A stretch of DNA of 64,000 nt from Flavobacterium sp. CS20 (GTDB taxonomy: Bacteria; Bacteroidota; Bacteroidia; Flavobacteriales; Flavobacteriaceae): contig NZ_CP073015.1 in assembly GCF_018080005.1 (NCBI RefSeq), forward strand, positions 2,880,501 to 2,944,500. The letters are read 5' to 3'. The translations under genes were made by a program, and so were the position numbers. Positions 37,224 to 45,959 of this stretch are shown piece by piece. The notes under the pieces are model-generated. The model was not told where the DNA came from, searched no databases, and worked only from the letters and a program-made list of their open reading frames with translations. Each line of letters begins with the position of its first letter. Within the stretch, counting starts at the first letter, position 1.

Positions 37224-37422
37224 GAGCTCCAACAATGCCTCAATCCCTAAGCCGAGGAAGACCTCAAAATACACAAGTGGTTTCGCTAAGGCACTTTTAA
37301 AAACTTGGTAAAGTAAAAATCTATTTTGTCTTTAGCGAACCTTGCGGTAAGAAATCTCTGGAGGTTTCAAAAAATGTAAGTGAGTGATTTCTCTACCACT
37401 AAAAAAAAAAATTGTAAAGGAA

Positions 37423-38067
37423 TTAGTTCTTGCGTAAAACCTTTAAAAACTCATCTCGATCTATCAACTCTGCACCAAGTCGCTCTAAATGTGGCGTGTA
37501 TATTTGACAATCCACGAGTTTTAGCCCTAAAGTTTTGTAATGTTCCACCATTTTTATAAAAGCAAATTTTGAAGCATTGCTTTGATGAGCAAACATACTT
37601 TCGCCACAAAACACACCACAAGATTTTAAATAAACGCCGTATAAACCACCAACCAATTCATCGTCTTGCCAAGTTTCAACAGAATGGGCAAAGCCTTTTT
37701 TGTGTAAGTTGGTATAAGCCTTAATCATTTCATCACTGAGCCACGTGCCGTCTTGACCTTCGCGGGGCGTTGTTGCACAAGCGGCAATTACTTTCTCAAA
37801 AGCTTGATTAAAAGTTACTTTAAACTTATTTTGATTTAAAAGCGGTCGCATAGATTTTGAGATGTGAAGTTTTTCAGGAAACAACACCATGCGTTGGTCA
37901 GGCGACCACCATAAAATGGGTTCATTTTCATTATACCAAGGAAATATCCCATTGCGATAAGCCAACATCAACCGCTCGGCAGACAAGTCGCCGCCAACAG
38001 CCAAAACGCCAGATTCGTCAGCGTTTTGAGGATGTGGAAACCACAATTCTGAAGTGAGAAATACCAT
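37423..38067 (-). CDS. aat: Leucyl/phenylalanyl-tRNA--protein transferase Aat
   Basis: Aat attaches Leu or Phe from tRNA to proteins with N-terminal Lys or Arg, marking them for ClpAP degradation (N-degron pathway). The 214-aa protein shows the family signature from WFPHPQNADESGVLAVGGDL through LAYRNGIFPWYN to ILWWSPDQRMVLFPEKLH (residues ~8-73). It also has the GNAT-like core GGLYGVYLKSCGVFCGESMF (~144-163) and FVDCQ-like KLVDCQIYTPHLERLGAEL. Length is normal. It is followed by the transporter gene upstream with a 4-base gap on the same strand. Confidence 0.94.
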   Translation of the reverse strand: MVFLTSELWFPHPQNADESGVLAVGGDLSAERLMLAYRNGIFPWYNENEPILWWSPDQRMVLFPEKLHISKSMRPLLNQNKFKVTFNQAFEKVIAACATTPREGQDGTWLSDEMIKAYTNLHKKGFAHSVETWQDDELVGGLYGVYLKSCGVFCGESMFAHQSNASKFAFIKMVEHYKTLGLKLVDCQIYTPHLERLGAELIDRDEFLKVLRKN

Positions 38068-38071
38068 AAAT

Positions 38072-39475
38072 CTAATAGATAAATACTAAACCAAAGATAA
38101 AAATCAAGTCGCCAATTAAAAACATCCACAAGGTAAAAGGCAAAATTTGATAGGCTTTTAGTTTAGTAATAGCCAACAAAGGTAAAGCCCAAAAAGGTTG
38201 TAGCATATTGGTGATTTGATCGCCGTAAGCCATTGCCATAATCATTTTAGGCAAAGGTACATTGAGTTGACTAGATGATTCTATAATAATCGATCCTTGA
38301 ATCGCCCACTGACCGCCACCACTTGGCACAAAAATATTGAGTAATCCTGCACTCATAAATGTAAAAACAGGCAAAGTTTCTGTTGATGAAATACTCACAA
38401 AAAATTCGGCAATATTAATCGCCAAACCGCTGTCTTTCATCATGCCCATAATACCAAAATACAAAGGAAATTGTATTAAAATACCACTCACATCGCCTAT
38501 TGAAATTTTAAGCGCTTTTAAAAACTGATGAAAATTACCGTGCAAAATAAACGCCAAGCCCAACATCAAAAAATTGAGCATATTTGGTGTTAGTCTCAAG
38601 TTTAAAAGCATATCTTTATACTGAACTACAAAGGCTAAAAGCATCAGAATTCCAAAAACTATGGCTTACCAACGGCTTTTTTCAAACTTGATGATATCGT
38701 CTTGATCGGGTTTTGATTTAGTTTTAGATGAAGAATAATTAAAGCTTATAATGGATTTAGATCTTTTATTTAAAACCAAAAACAACACCGGCATAAGCAC
38801 AAGCAATAATCCAAAAATGAAAAGATTTTCAACACTTAAAATGGTATCGCTAGTGGCTATAAAGTCAGGCACTACCAATTGACTTAAACTCGCCAAATGT
38901 CCGCTTTCTGCAACTTTTAAAGGTGCTGAACCGCTTAAACCACCGTGCCAAACCATAAGACCGATATAGCCCGCAAGACCGAGTAAAGGATAATTGAGTT
39001 TAAAGCCTTTTTTTGCAGAAGATTCACCGATTTTACGAACCAAAATCGCTCCAAAAATCAAGCCTAAACCCCAATTTAAAAACGCCATAAACATGGTAGA
39101 AACCGTAACAACAACTAAAGCTTTGACCGTTGAATTTATTGGTGCGGTAAGGACATCGAGTAACTTTTGCATAGGTTGACTAAGCACTAAAATATGTCCC
39201 AAAACCAAAATCAACATCATTTGATAGGCAAACACCAACATACTTTGGTTCCAAATGCCGTTTTCCCAATAACTCAATACTTGTATAAAATTTTGAGAAG
39301 CGCTACCCGAAGTCATACTCAAACTTGCCCACACCATGACCACAAAGGTCAATATCACAGCAATACTAAACGGCGACGGGAAAAAGCGTTTAAAATAATC
39401 TTCTATCGTTTTTGAGTTTTTCAATAAGGCAAAACTTTTTGCGTTATACAAAAACCTAAAAGTAAAAAAGTTCAT
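38072..39475 (-). CDS. Short-chain fatty acid transporter (AtoE family), interrupted by an in-frame TAA
   Basis: The product is an inner-membrane permease of the TIGR00366/AtoE group with about twelve spans. The N-terminal part has DYFKRFFPSPFSIAVILT, QNFIQVLSYWENGIWNQSMLVFAYQM (residues ~60-85) and FLNWGLGLIFGAILVRKI. The C-terminal part has NIFVPSGGGQWAIQGSII and GDQITNMLQPFWALPLLAI, both diagnostic. A TAA at 38666-38668 interrupts the frame after EKSRW; reading goes straight on with AIVFGILMLLAF, so a TTA-to-TAA change would explain it. The start is uncertain; I use the ATG at 39475. It probably imports short-chain fatty acids such as acetoacetate or butyrate. Confidence 0.85.
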
Positions 39476-39486
39476 CGAAAAAATGA

Positions 39487-39494
39487 TACTTTTG
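39487..39494 (+). promoter_or_regulatory. -7 box of the porin gene
   Basis: TACTTTTG is a perfect TAnnTTTG match and lies 20 bases before the porin ATG at 39515, in the gap between divergent genes. Confidence 0.5.
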
Positions 39495-39514
39495 CACAGA
39501 ATTAGTGGGTTTTG

Positions 39515-41479
39515 ATGAAATATCTTTTCTTTTTTATTGGTTTTATATGTATTACAAGCACAATGGCTCAAGTCAGAGAGCTGAGACGAGCCGATTCAGG
39601 AAATCGTAATATGAACAGAAATGTTGAAGATGCTCAATCTGTCAAAGAAACCAAAGAGCGTCCGCCAATAGATCAATACAAAATTATCACTTCAAAAAAT
39701 GATACCATTATAGCGGATACGAGTTTAACTATTCAAAAGGTATACAAATACAATTATTTACGCAAAGATGATTTTGAACTTTTGCCGTTTCACAATATTG
39801 GGCAAACCTACAATAGCTTAGGCTATTCGTTTGATAAAGTTCATCTCAGACCGCAATTTGGTGCTCAAGCGCGTCGATTTTATTATTTGGAAGCTGAAGA
39901 TATCAATTACTTTTACGTGCCAACGCCTTATACTGACTTGTATTTTAAAACCACTTTTGAACAAGGTCAAAATTTGGACGCGTCTTTTACCAGTAATTTT
40001 ACCAAGCGATTTAACTTTTATATCGCCTATAAAGGTTTAAGGTCTTTAGGAAAATATCGACATTCAGCAACTTCCAATGGGCATTTCAGAATTGGTGTGG
40101 CTTATAGCACAAAAAACGACCGTTATTATTTAAAAACCCATTTTACATCTCAAGATTTTACAGTTGAAGAAAACGGTGGTCTCACATCTACAGCAAGACA
40201 GCAATTTGTTAATGGTGATTCTGAATTTGATAATCGACCATCTTTAGACGTGCAATTTCAAGATGCTGAAAATAAGTTTGTTGGCCGACGGTTTTACGTC
40301 GATCACTTTTATAAACTCAGAAAAGGGAATGATTCAACACAAAATGGTCAAATCAAATTGAAACATCAGCTTTTTTTTAAGGATAAAACCTTTAGATATA
40401 CCCAAACCCAAGCTTCAGATTTATTTGGATCAGCTTTAGAAACTCAAAACTTAAATACAGAAGTACAGTTTCAAGATGTTACTAATACTTTAGGCTTGAG
40501 TTATCAAATTAATCCATTAGGTGTTTTTGGGTTTAATGTTTCGCACAGCAATTACAATTATGGCTATCAATCTGTGTTTGTAGGCGATCAAGGCGTTGTT
40601 CCAAACCGTCTAAAAGGTGATATTTTAGTCGCTGGCGGATCTTATTCTGGTGAAATAGGAGCATTTAAACTTCAAGGCGATGTCCAATATAATTTCTCTG
40701 GCGATTTTGACGGTAACTATATCAAAACCCAAGCTGATTATCAATTTTCAAAAGATTTGAAAGCTACGGCACGTTTGAATATCAACTCACATGCACCAAA
40801 CTACAATAAACTTTTGCATCAAAGCGATTATAAAAATTACAATTGGTTTAATGATTTTGACAATGTCAAAACCCAATATTTACAGGCGGAAATAAATTCA
40901 GAAAAATTTGGTAAACTCGATGCGTCTATCACACAAATTCAAGATTATGCTTATTTTGGTTTTATAGATAATCCCGATACAAATGCCGTCGCCGATTCTT
41001 TGGTCAGACCATTTCAATCTGACACAGATGTGAGATATTTGAAATTAAAATTCGAAAAAACCTTGAGATATGGCAAGTTTTCTTTGGCAAATACTATAAT
41101 GTATCAAAATGTTTTGGATGGAGAAGATGTCTTTAGAGTACCTGATTTTGTAACGCGCCAGTCTTTATTTTACACCGATCGTTGGTTTAAAAAAGCTTTG
41201 TTTTTGCAAACGGGATTCAATTTTAAATACTTCACAGGATACAACGCCAATGCTTACGATCCAGTTCTATCTGAATTTGTAGTACAAAACTTTGAAGAAT
41301 TAGATGATTTTTTTACCGTCGATTTTTTCTTTAATATGAAAGTCAGACAAGCACGAATTTATTTGAAATATGAAAATTTAACAACTCTTTTTGAAACCAA
41401 CACTAGTTTTTCTGCACCTTATTATCCGTATCGCGATGCTGTTATTCGCTTTGGATTGGTTTGGAATTTCTTTTTGTAA
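39515..41479 (+). CDS. Putative outer-membrane porin (Porin_10 family)
   Basis: The protein has 654 aa. A signal peptide (MKYLFFFIGFICITSTMAQ) precedes a short arginine-rich segment (VRELRRADSGNRN), then a long beta-strand-rich body with alternating aromatic residues. The segment LLPFHNIGQTYNSLGYSF (residues ~85-102) and the end RDAVIRFGLVWNFFL, finishing in an aromatic residue, match the Bacteroidota putative porin group (Porin_10). No TonB box or plug is present, so diffusion rather than TonB-driven uptake is expected. Substrate unknown. It is monocistronic and divergent from the fatty-acid transporter. Confidence 0.82.
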   Translation: MKYLFFFIGFICITSTMAQVRELRRADSGNRNMNRNVEDAQSVKETKERPPIDQYKIITSKNDTIIADTSLTIQKVYKYNYLRKDDFELLPFHNIGQTYNSLGYSFDKVHLRPQFGAQARRFYYLEAEDINYFYVPTPYTDLYFKTTFEQGQNLDASFTSNFTKRFNFYIAYKGLRSLGKYRHSATSNGHFRIGVAYSTKNDRYYLKTHFTSQDFTVEENGGLTSTARQQFVNGDSEFDNRPSLDVQFQDAENKFVGRRFYVDHFYKLRKGNDSTQNGQIKLKHQLFFKDKTFRYTQTQASDLFGSALETQNLNTEVQFQDVTNTLGLSYQINPLGVFGFNVSHSNYNYGYQSVFVGDQGVVPNRLKGDILVAGGSYSGEIGAFKLQGDVQYNFSGDFDGNYIKTQADYQFSKDLKATARLNINSHAPNYNKLLHQSDYKNYNWFNDFDNVKTQYLQAEINSEKFGKLDASITQIQDYAYFGFIDNPDTNAVADSLVRPFQSDTDVRYLKLKFEKTLRYGKFSLANTIMYQNVLDGEDVFRVPDFVTRQSLFYTDRWFKKALFLQTGFNFKYFTGYNANAYDPVLSEFVVQNFEELDDFFTVDFFFNMKVRQARIYLKYENLTTLFETNTSFSAPYYPYRDAVIRFGLVWNFFL

Positions 41480-41878
41480 ACATTCATTTTTATTTAATGA
41501 TTGTTCACCCGTCTTGTTTTAACTTTGAATAAAATTATAATGTGAAATGAAATTAAATCAATTTTATTTAAAATCATTTATTAATTTGAAGAAAGATATT
41601 TGCGAATCCTTGAAATGATGAAGTTTGATTTGATACATTATATCATTACAATTGTTTGAATATAGTGCGAATCCGAGCAATTGTTTAAACATCGAGCGGA
41701 GGCGAGATGTGAGTCGTTCTCGATTTCTCTCGAACTTAAAACAAAGGATATTTTAAAAAGTTTTAAAAAAATGGCTTATCAAACTTGCAGGTTATCGAAA
41801 TAATGATTTTTTAGAGCAGTTAAATTTAAAGAGATATAATTTTAGAAGTTTCATTTTCACTAAACAAAATTTGAATAT
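41480..41878. other. Intergenic interval between porin and hemH
   Basis: These 400 bases have no acceptable gene. A stretch around 41660-41730 (GAGCGGAGGCGAGATG and CTCGATTTCTCTCGAAC) is more GC-rich than its surroundings and looks like a decayed interspersed repeat. I cannot assign it to a family. Confidence 0.4.
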
Positions 41879-42919
41879 ATGAAAGGTGTTTTGATGGTAA
41901 ATCTAGGCTCGCCAAAATCAACAGATCCTAAAGATGTAAAACGATATTTGGGTGAATTTTTAATGGACGAACGCGTGATAGATTTGCCTTACGTTTTAAG
42001 GGCAATTTTAGTCAATGGCATTATTCTCAATACACGGCCAAAGCAATCGGCCAAATCCTATGAAAAAATATGGTGGGACGAAGGTTCACCGTTGATTGTG
42101 CTTTCTGAAAGACTTCAAGAAAAAATTGATGCTTTCACACAAGTTCCTATAGCTCTGGCAATGCGCTATGGCGAACCATCCATTCATCAAGGGTTTCAAG
42201 AATTGCATGATAAAGGCGTAGATGAAGTTTTGCTTTTGCCACTTTATCCGCAATTTGCAATGGCAACGACTGAAACCATTTTGGTTTTAGCCGAAAAACT
42301 GAGAGACGAGTATTTTTCAGAGATGAACTTGACTACGATTCCACCATTTTACAATCATCCAGATTACATCAATGTCTTGTCAGCAAGCATATATCAGAAA
42401 ATTAAAGATTTGGACTATCATCATTTATTATTCAGTTATCACGGCGTGCCAGAGCGACATATCAGAAAAAGCGATATCACCAAGTCGCATTGCAAAATCG
42501 ATGATAGCTGTTGCCAAACACCATCAAAAGCACATCAGTTTTGCTATCGTCATCAATGTTATGAAACCACACGACTTGTAGCTCAAACTTTAAAACTAAA
42601 AGAAAATACTTATAGCACGTCGTTTCAATCTCGATTAGGCTTTGATCCTTGGCTAAAACCATATACGGATAGAACTATTGAGAGATTAGCTCTTGAAGGC
42701 TCTGAAAACATAGCAATTGTTACGCCAGCGTTTGTTTCTGATTGCTTAGAAACCTTAGAAGAAATTGCCATGCAAGGCAAAGAACTATTTTATGAAAATG
42801 GAGGTAAAAACTTTACATTTATACCGTGTTTAAACGACAGACAAGATTGGGTTAAAACCCTAAGCCGTTGGATTGACGAATGGGCTACACAAAAACAACC
42901 AAACCCAAAAACAGTATGA
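41879..42919 (+). CDS. hemH: Ferrochelatase HemH
   Basis: HemH inserts Fe2+ into protoporphyrin IX, the last step of haem synthesis. The 346-aa protein starts MKGVLMVNLGSPKSTDPKDV. It has LILVLSERLQ-like PLIVLSERLQ, LPLYPQFAMATTET (residues ~118-131), the catalytic histidine in LLFSYHGVPERHI (~181-193), the substrate loop STSFQSRLGFDPWLKPYTD (~244-262) and the glutamate motif TPAFVSDCLETLEEI (~280-294). A cysteine-rich stretch, CKIDDSCCQTPSKAHQFC, lies in the middle and is unusual for proteobacterial enzymes; it could bind a metal centre. The start of the MATE gene overlaps its last bases. Confidence 0.95.
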   Translation: MKGVLMVNLGSPKSTDPKDVKRYLGEFLMDERVIDLPYVLRAILVNGIILNTRPKQSAKSYEKIWWDEGSPLIVLSERLQEKIDAFTQVPIALAMRYGEPSIHQGFQELHDKGVDEVLLLPLYPQFAMATTETILVLAEKLRDEYFSEMNLTTIPPFYNHPDYINVLSASIYQKIKDLDYHHLLFSYHGVPERHIRKSDITKSHCKIDDSCCQTPSKAHQFCYRHQCYETTRLVAQTLKLKENTYSTSFQSRLGFDPWLKPYTDRTIERLALEGSENIAIVTPAFVSDCLETLEEIAMQGKELFYENGGKNFTFIPCLNDRQDWVKTLSRWIDEWATQKQPNPKTV

Positions 42920-44257
42920 AGAGCCTAAACTCTAAAGAATTAGGCGAGAAACCCATCAGTAAACTATTGATAAAACAATCCGTGCCAGCTTCTATTGGTG
43001 TTTTGGTGATGTCTATCAATATTTTAGTCGATACCATTTTGGTTGGAAATTGGATAGGCTCGGTTGCCATAGCGACTATCAATGTTGTTTTACCGATTTC
43101 TTTTTTTATTGCAAAGACTTGGAACGGCAATTGGGGTTGGCGGATCTTCTATCATCTCAAGGGCTTTTGGTGCAGATAACAAAAACAAAGCTTTAGTCAC
43201 TTTTGGCAATCAAATTACGGTTACTTTTATTTTAACGGTAGCAATGGTTGTTGTTGGTTTAACTTTTGCTGATGAATTGATTCCAGCTTTTGGCGGTAAA
43301 GGAGATATCTTTGCTCCGGCCAAAATTTACTATAAAATTCTGCTTTACGGAATGCCGTTGTTGGCTTTTTGTATGTTAGGAAATACGGTCATGCGTGCAG
43401 AAGGTAAACCTAAGTTTTCAATGATAGCTATGATTATTCCTTCGGTAGGCAATATAGTATTAGATTTTATTTTAATCAAAGGTTTTGATATGGGTATGTA
43501 TGGTGCGGCTTGGGCAAGCACTATTTCTTATGTATTGTGTTTAGGTTTTATCATTTGGTTTTTCTTGTCAAAGCATTCAGAGCTAAAAATCAGCTTTTCG
43601 CATTTTGGGGTTAAAGCAGACATTTTAAGAGAAATCAGTGAATTAGGGGTTGTAACTTTAGCAAGACAGGCTGTGGTCAGCATCACATATTTATTATTGA
43701 ATAATATTTTATTTAAACTCGGTGGTGAGGCTGGAGTGACAACTTATGCCATTATCGCCCGAATGTTGATGTTTGCTTTATTCCCGATTTTGGGTATTAC
43801 ACAAGGTTTTCTGCCAATTGCAGGATACAATTACGGTGCTGAACTCAAGTCACGTGTATGAGAAAGCATCAACAAAGCCATTCTTTATGCTACAGGGCTT
43901 GGCTTGTTGGTATTTGTCAGTATTATGATTTTTGCCGAACCCATCGTTAAAGCCTTTACAGGTGATGCTGAAATTATAGCTCAAGCACCATCGGCAATGC
44001 GTTGGGTGTTTGCGGCTATTCCTATTGTGTCTGTCCAGCTCATTGGGTCGGCATATTTTCAAGCTATAGGAAAAGCAAGACCAGCATTTTTATTAACCCT
44101 GACACGACAGGGCTTTTTCTTTATTCCGCTCATACTCATTCTGCCATCACTTTACAATGAATTTGGGGTGTGGATTTCGTTTGCACTTGCGGATGTATTA
44201 TCGACTATAGTCACGGGATATTTTTTACATCGTGAAGTAAGGCGGACTTTATTTTAA
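42916..44257 (+). CDS. MATE-family multidrug/cation exporter (frameshift and in-frame TGA)
   Basis: The product is an inner-membrane antiporter of the MATE (NorM/DinF-like) family, with twelve expected spans and about 447 aa after repair. It starts at 42916 (MKSLNSKELGEKPISKLL), overlapping the hemH end by 4 bases. First domain: PASIGVLVMSINILVDTILVG. At 43112-43118 one extra base breaks the frame before GTAIGVGGSSIISRAFGADN. At 43859-43861 a TGA follows LKSRV; reading resumes with ESINKAILYATG, so CGA-to-TGA would fit. The last part has GSAYFQAIGKARPAFLLTLTRQG. It would expel drugs or cationic compounds by Na+ or H+ exchange. Confidence 0.88.
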
Positions 44258-44321
44258 AATAAAAGATAACAATATTCAATTTTGATAAATTTTAATTAAA
44301 TTCGTAATAAACAATTTTTTT

Positions 44322-44750
44322 ATGAAAACCTTTCTTTTAAGCACTTTAGTTATCATTTTCATATCTTTTACATCATGTTCAAGCGATGATGATGCACCAA
44401 GTGGTCCAATAGTTCCAAGTGCGGTTTATGCTACTTGGAATATGAGTTTTTTTCAAGAGGATGGGAATTTAGTCACTGAGGTACCTTGTGATTTAGATAT
44501 TGAATACACCTTTAATAGCAATGGAACTTATTCTAAAACCCTTTTTACGGATTCTAACAATGGTGAAAACTGTGAAATTTCTGTAAGTTTTAATGGCAAC
44601 TGCGAAGCCATTGAAGACAATGTCATTGAGTTGACGCCATCTTCACAAAGCTTTGAGCAGGAAGTTCTAAATTTAAGATTGATAAACAATAACAATCAAC
44701 TTGAAATTGAACGTTCTGCAACGCTCTTAGAAGTTTACGATAAGAATTAA
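44322..44750 (+). CDS. Small lipoprotein, lipocalin-like domain
   Basis: The 142-aa protein has a lipoprotein signal (LLSTLVIIFISFTSCSSDDD) and an aspartate-rich tether. The single small domain opens with YATWNMSFFQEDGNL and has IEYTFNSNGTYSKTLF, resembling the lipocalin-like lipoproteins common in flavobacteria (W near the start of strand A, repeated short beta strands). Two cysteine pairs may form disulfides. Ligand and role are unknown. Its stop codon overlaps that of the convergent dusB gene. Confidence 0.65.
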   Translation: MKTFLLSTLVIIFISFTSCSSDDDAPSGPIVPSAVYATWNMSFFQEDGNLVTEVPCDLDIEYTFNSNGTYSKTLFTDSNNGENCEISVSFNGNCEAIEDNVIELTPSSQSFEQEVLNLRLINNNNQLEIERSATLLEVYDKN

Positions 44751-45742
44751 ACCAAAAATTCAGTTTCTTTAAAAACCTGTTTTACTTCATCTAAAGTTTC
44801 ATAAATTTGATTGAGGCTTTCAGAGGTTACAAGTGTTTTGCGATAAGGCTTAAAATTTGGAATACCTCTAAAATAATTGGTGTAATGTCGTCTTGTTTCA
44901 AGAATTCCTAATTTTTCGCCTTTCCAGTCAACAGACATTTGTAAGTGTCTTTTGGCGACATCAACACGCTCAGCAATTGTAGGCGATGGTAGGTGTTCTC
45001 CCGTTTTAAAGTAATGTTTTACTTCATTAAAAAACCAAGGATAACCAATACTTGCTCGACCAATCATAGCACCGTCTAAGCCAAATTTATCTCGCATCTC
45101 TACAGCACGTTCAGGTGTATTAACATCACCGTTGCCAAAAACTGGAATATGCATCCTTGGATTGTTTTTGACTTCTGCAATGGGACGCCAATCGGCATTG
45201 CCTTTATACATTTGAGCTCGAGTTCTGCCGTGAATAGATATGGCTTGGCAACCTACATCTTGCAATCGTTCGGCAACTTCAACTATTTTGATAGAATCGT
45301 GATCCCAGCCCAAGCGTGTTTTAACAGTTATGGGGATTTTGGTATGCATGACCATGGCTTTGGTGAGCGAAACCATCAAGTCTATATCTTTGAGAATGCC
45401 AGCACCAGCACCTTTGGAAACGACTTTTTTTACTGGACAACCAAAATTGATGTCAATAATATCAGGTTGTGTTTTCTCAACGATTTCAACCGATTTGAGC
45501 ATAGCCTCTAAATTTGCTCCAAATATTTGAATACCAACTGGTCTCTCTTTTTCGTAAATATCAAGTTTTATAACACTTTTGGTGGCATCTCTGATTAAAC
45601 CTTCAGAAGAAATAAACTCTGTATAAACCACATCAGCCCCATTTTCTTTGCACAAGGCTCGAAATGGTGGATCACTCACGTCTTCCATAGGAGCGAGAAG
45701 CAAAGGAAAATCCTCTAATTCTATGTTGCCGATTTTTACCAT
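44747..45742 (-). CDS. dusB: tRNA-dihydrouridine synthase (DusB-type)
   Basis: The product is an FMN enzyme that reduces uridines in tRNA D-loops. I use the ATG at 45742 (331 aa), giving MVKIGNIELEDFPLLLAPMEDVSDPPFR across the first 28 residues; a start 15 bases upstream also exists. Further motifs are YTEFISSEGLIRDA, DINFGCPVKKVVSKGAGAG with the catalytic cysteine (residues ~95-113), the tRNA/FMN segment VKTRLGWDHDS, AISIHGRTRAQMYKG and the FMN phosphate site GNGDVNTPERA plus MIGRASIGYPWFF. It is an NAD(P)H-dependent cytosolic enzyme with no operon partner. Confidence 0.92.
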   Translation of the reverse strand: MVKIGNIELEDFPLLLAPMEDVSDPPFRALCKENGADVVYTEFISSEGLIRDATKSVIKLDIYEKERPVGIQIFGANLEAMLKSVEIVEKTQPDIIDINFGCPVKKVVSKGAGAGILKDIDLMVSLTKAMVMHTKIPITVKTRLGWDHDSIKIVEVAERLQDVGCQAISIHGRTRAQMYKGNADWRPIAEVKNNPRMHIPVFGNGDVNTPERAVEMRDKFGLDGAMIGRASIGYPWFFNEVKHYFKTGEHLPSPTIAERVDVAKRHLQMSVDWKGEKLGILETRRHYTNYFRGIPNFKPYRKTLVTSESLNQIYETLDEVKQVFKETEFLV

Positions 45743-45959
45743 ATTTATACAATTCATTGCAAAAGTCTTTTAATTTATCGACTTAAACAAATCTTACCGT
45801 AGATTAGCCTACAATAATTAAGCTTTATCCAGCATAAATGATTCTGATTGTGAGAAAGTTATCAATACGAAAACGTTTTAGTAAAATATTTAACTTAGAA
45901 TGTGCTGTCTATATATAGTTATTTGTTTACTTTTATTTTTAACTCTAAATTAATTTATT

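Noticed and set aside
41660..41878. Possible small gene or pseudogene upstream of hemH
   Set aside because: Short frames (e.g. one reading KVLKKWLIKLAGYRNN) have no start codon and no family I can recognise.
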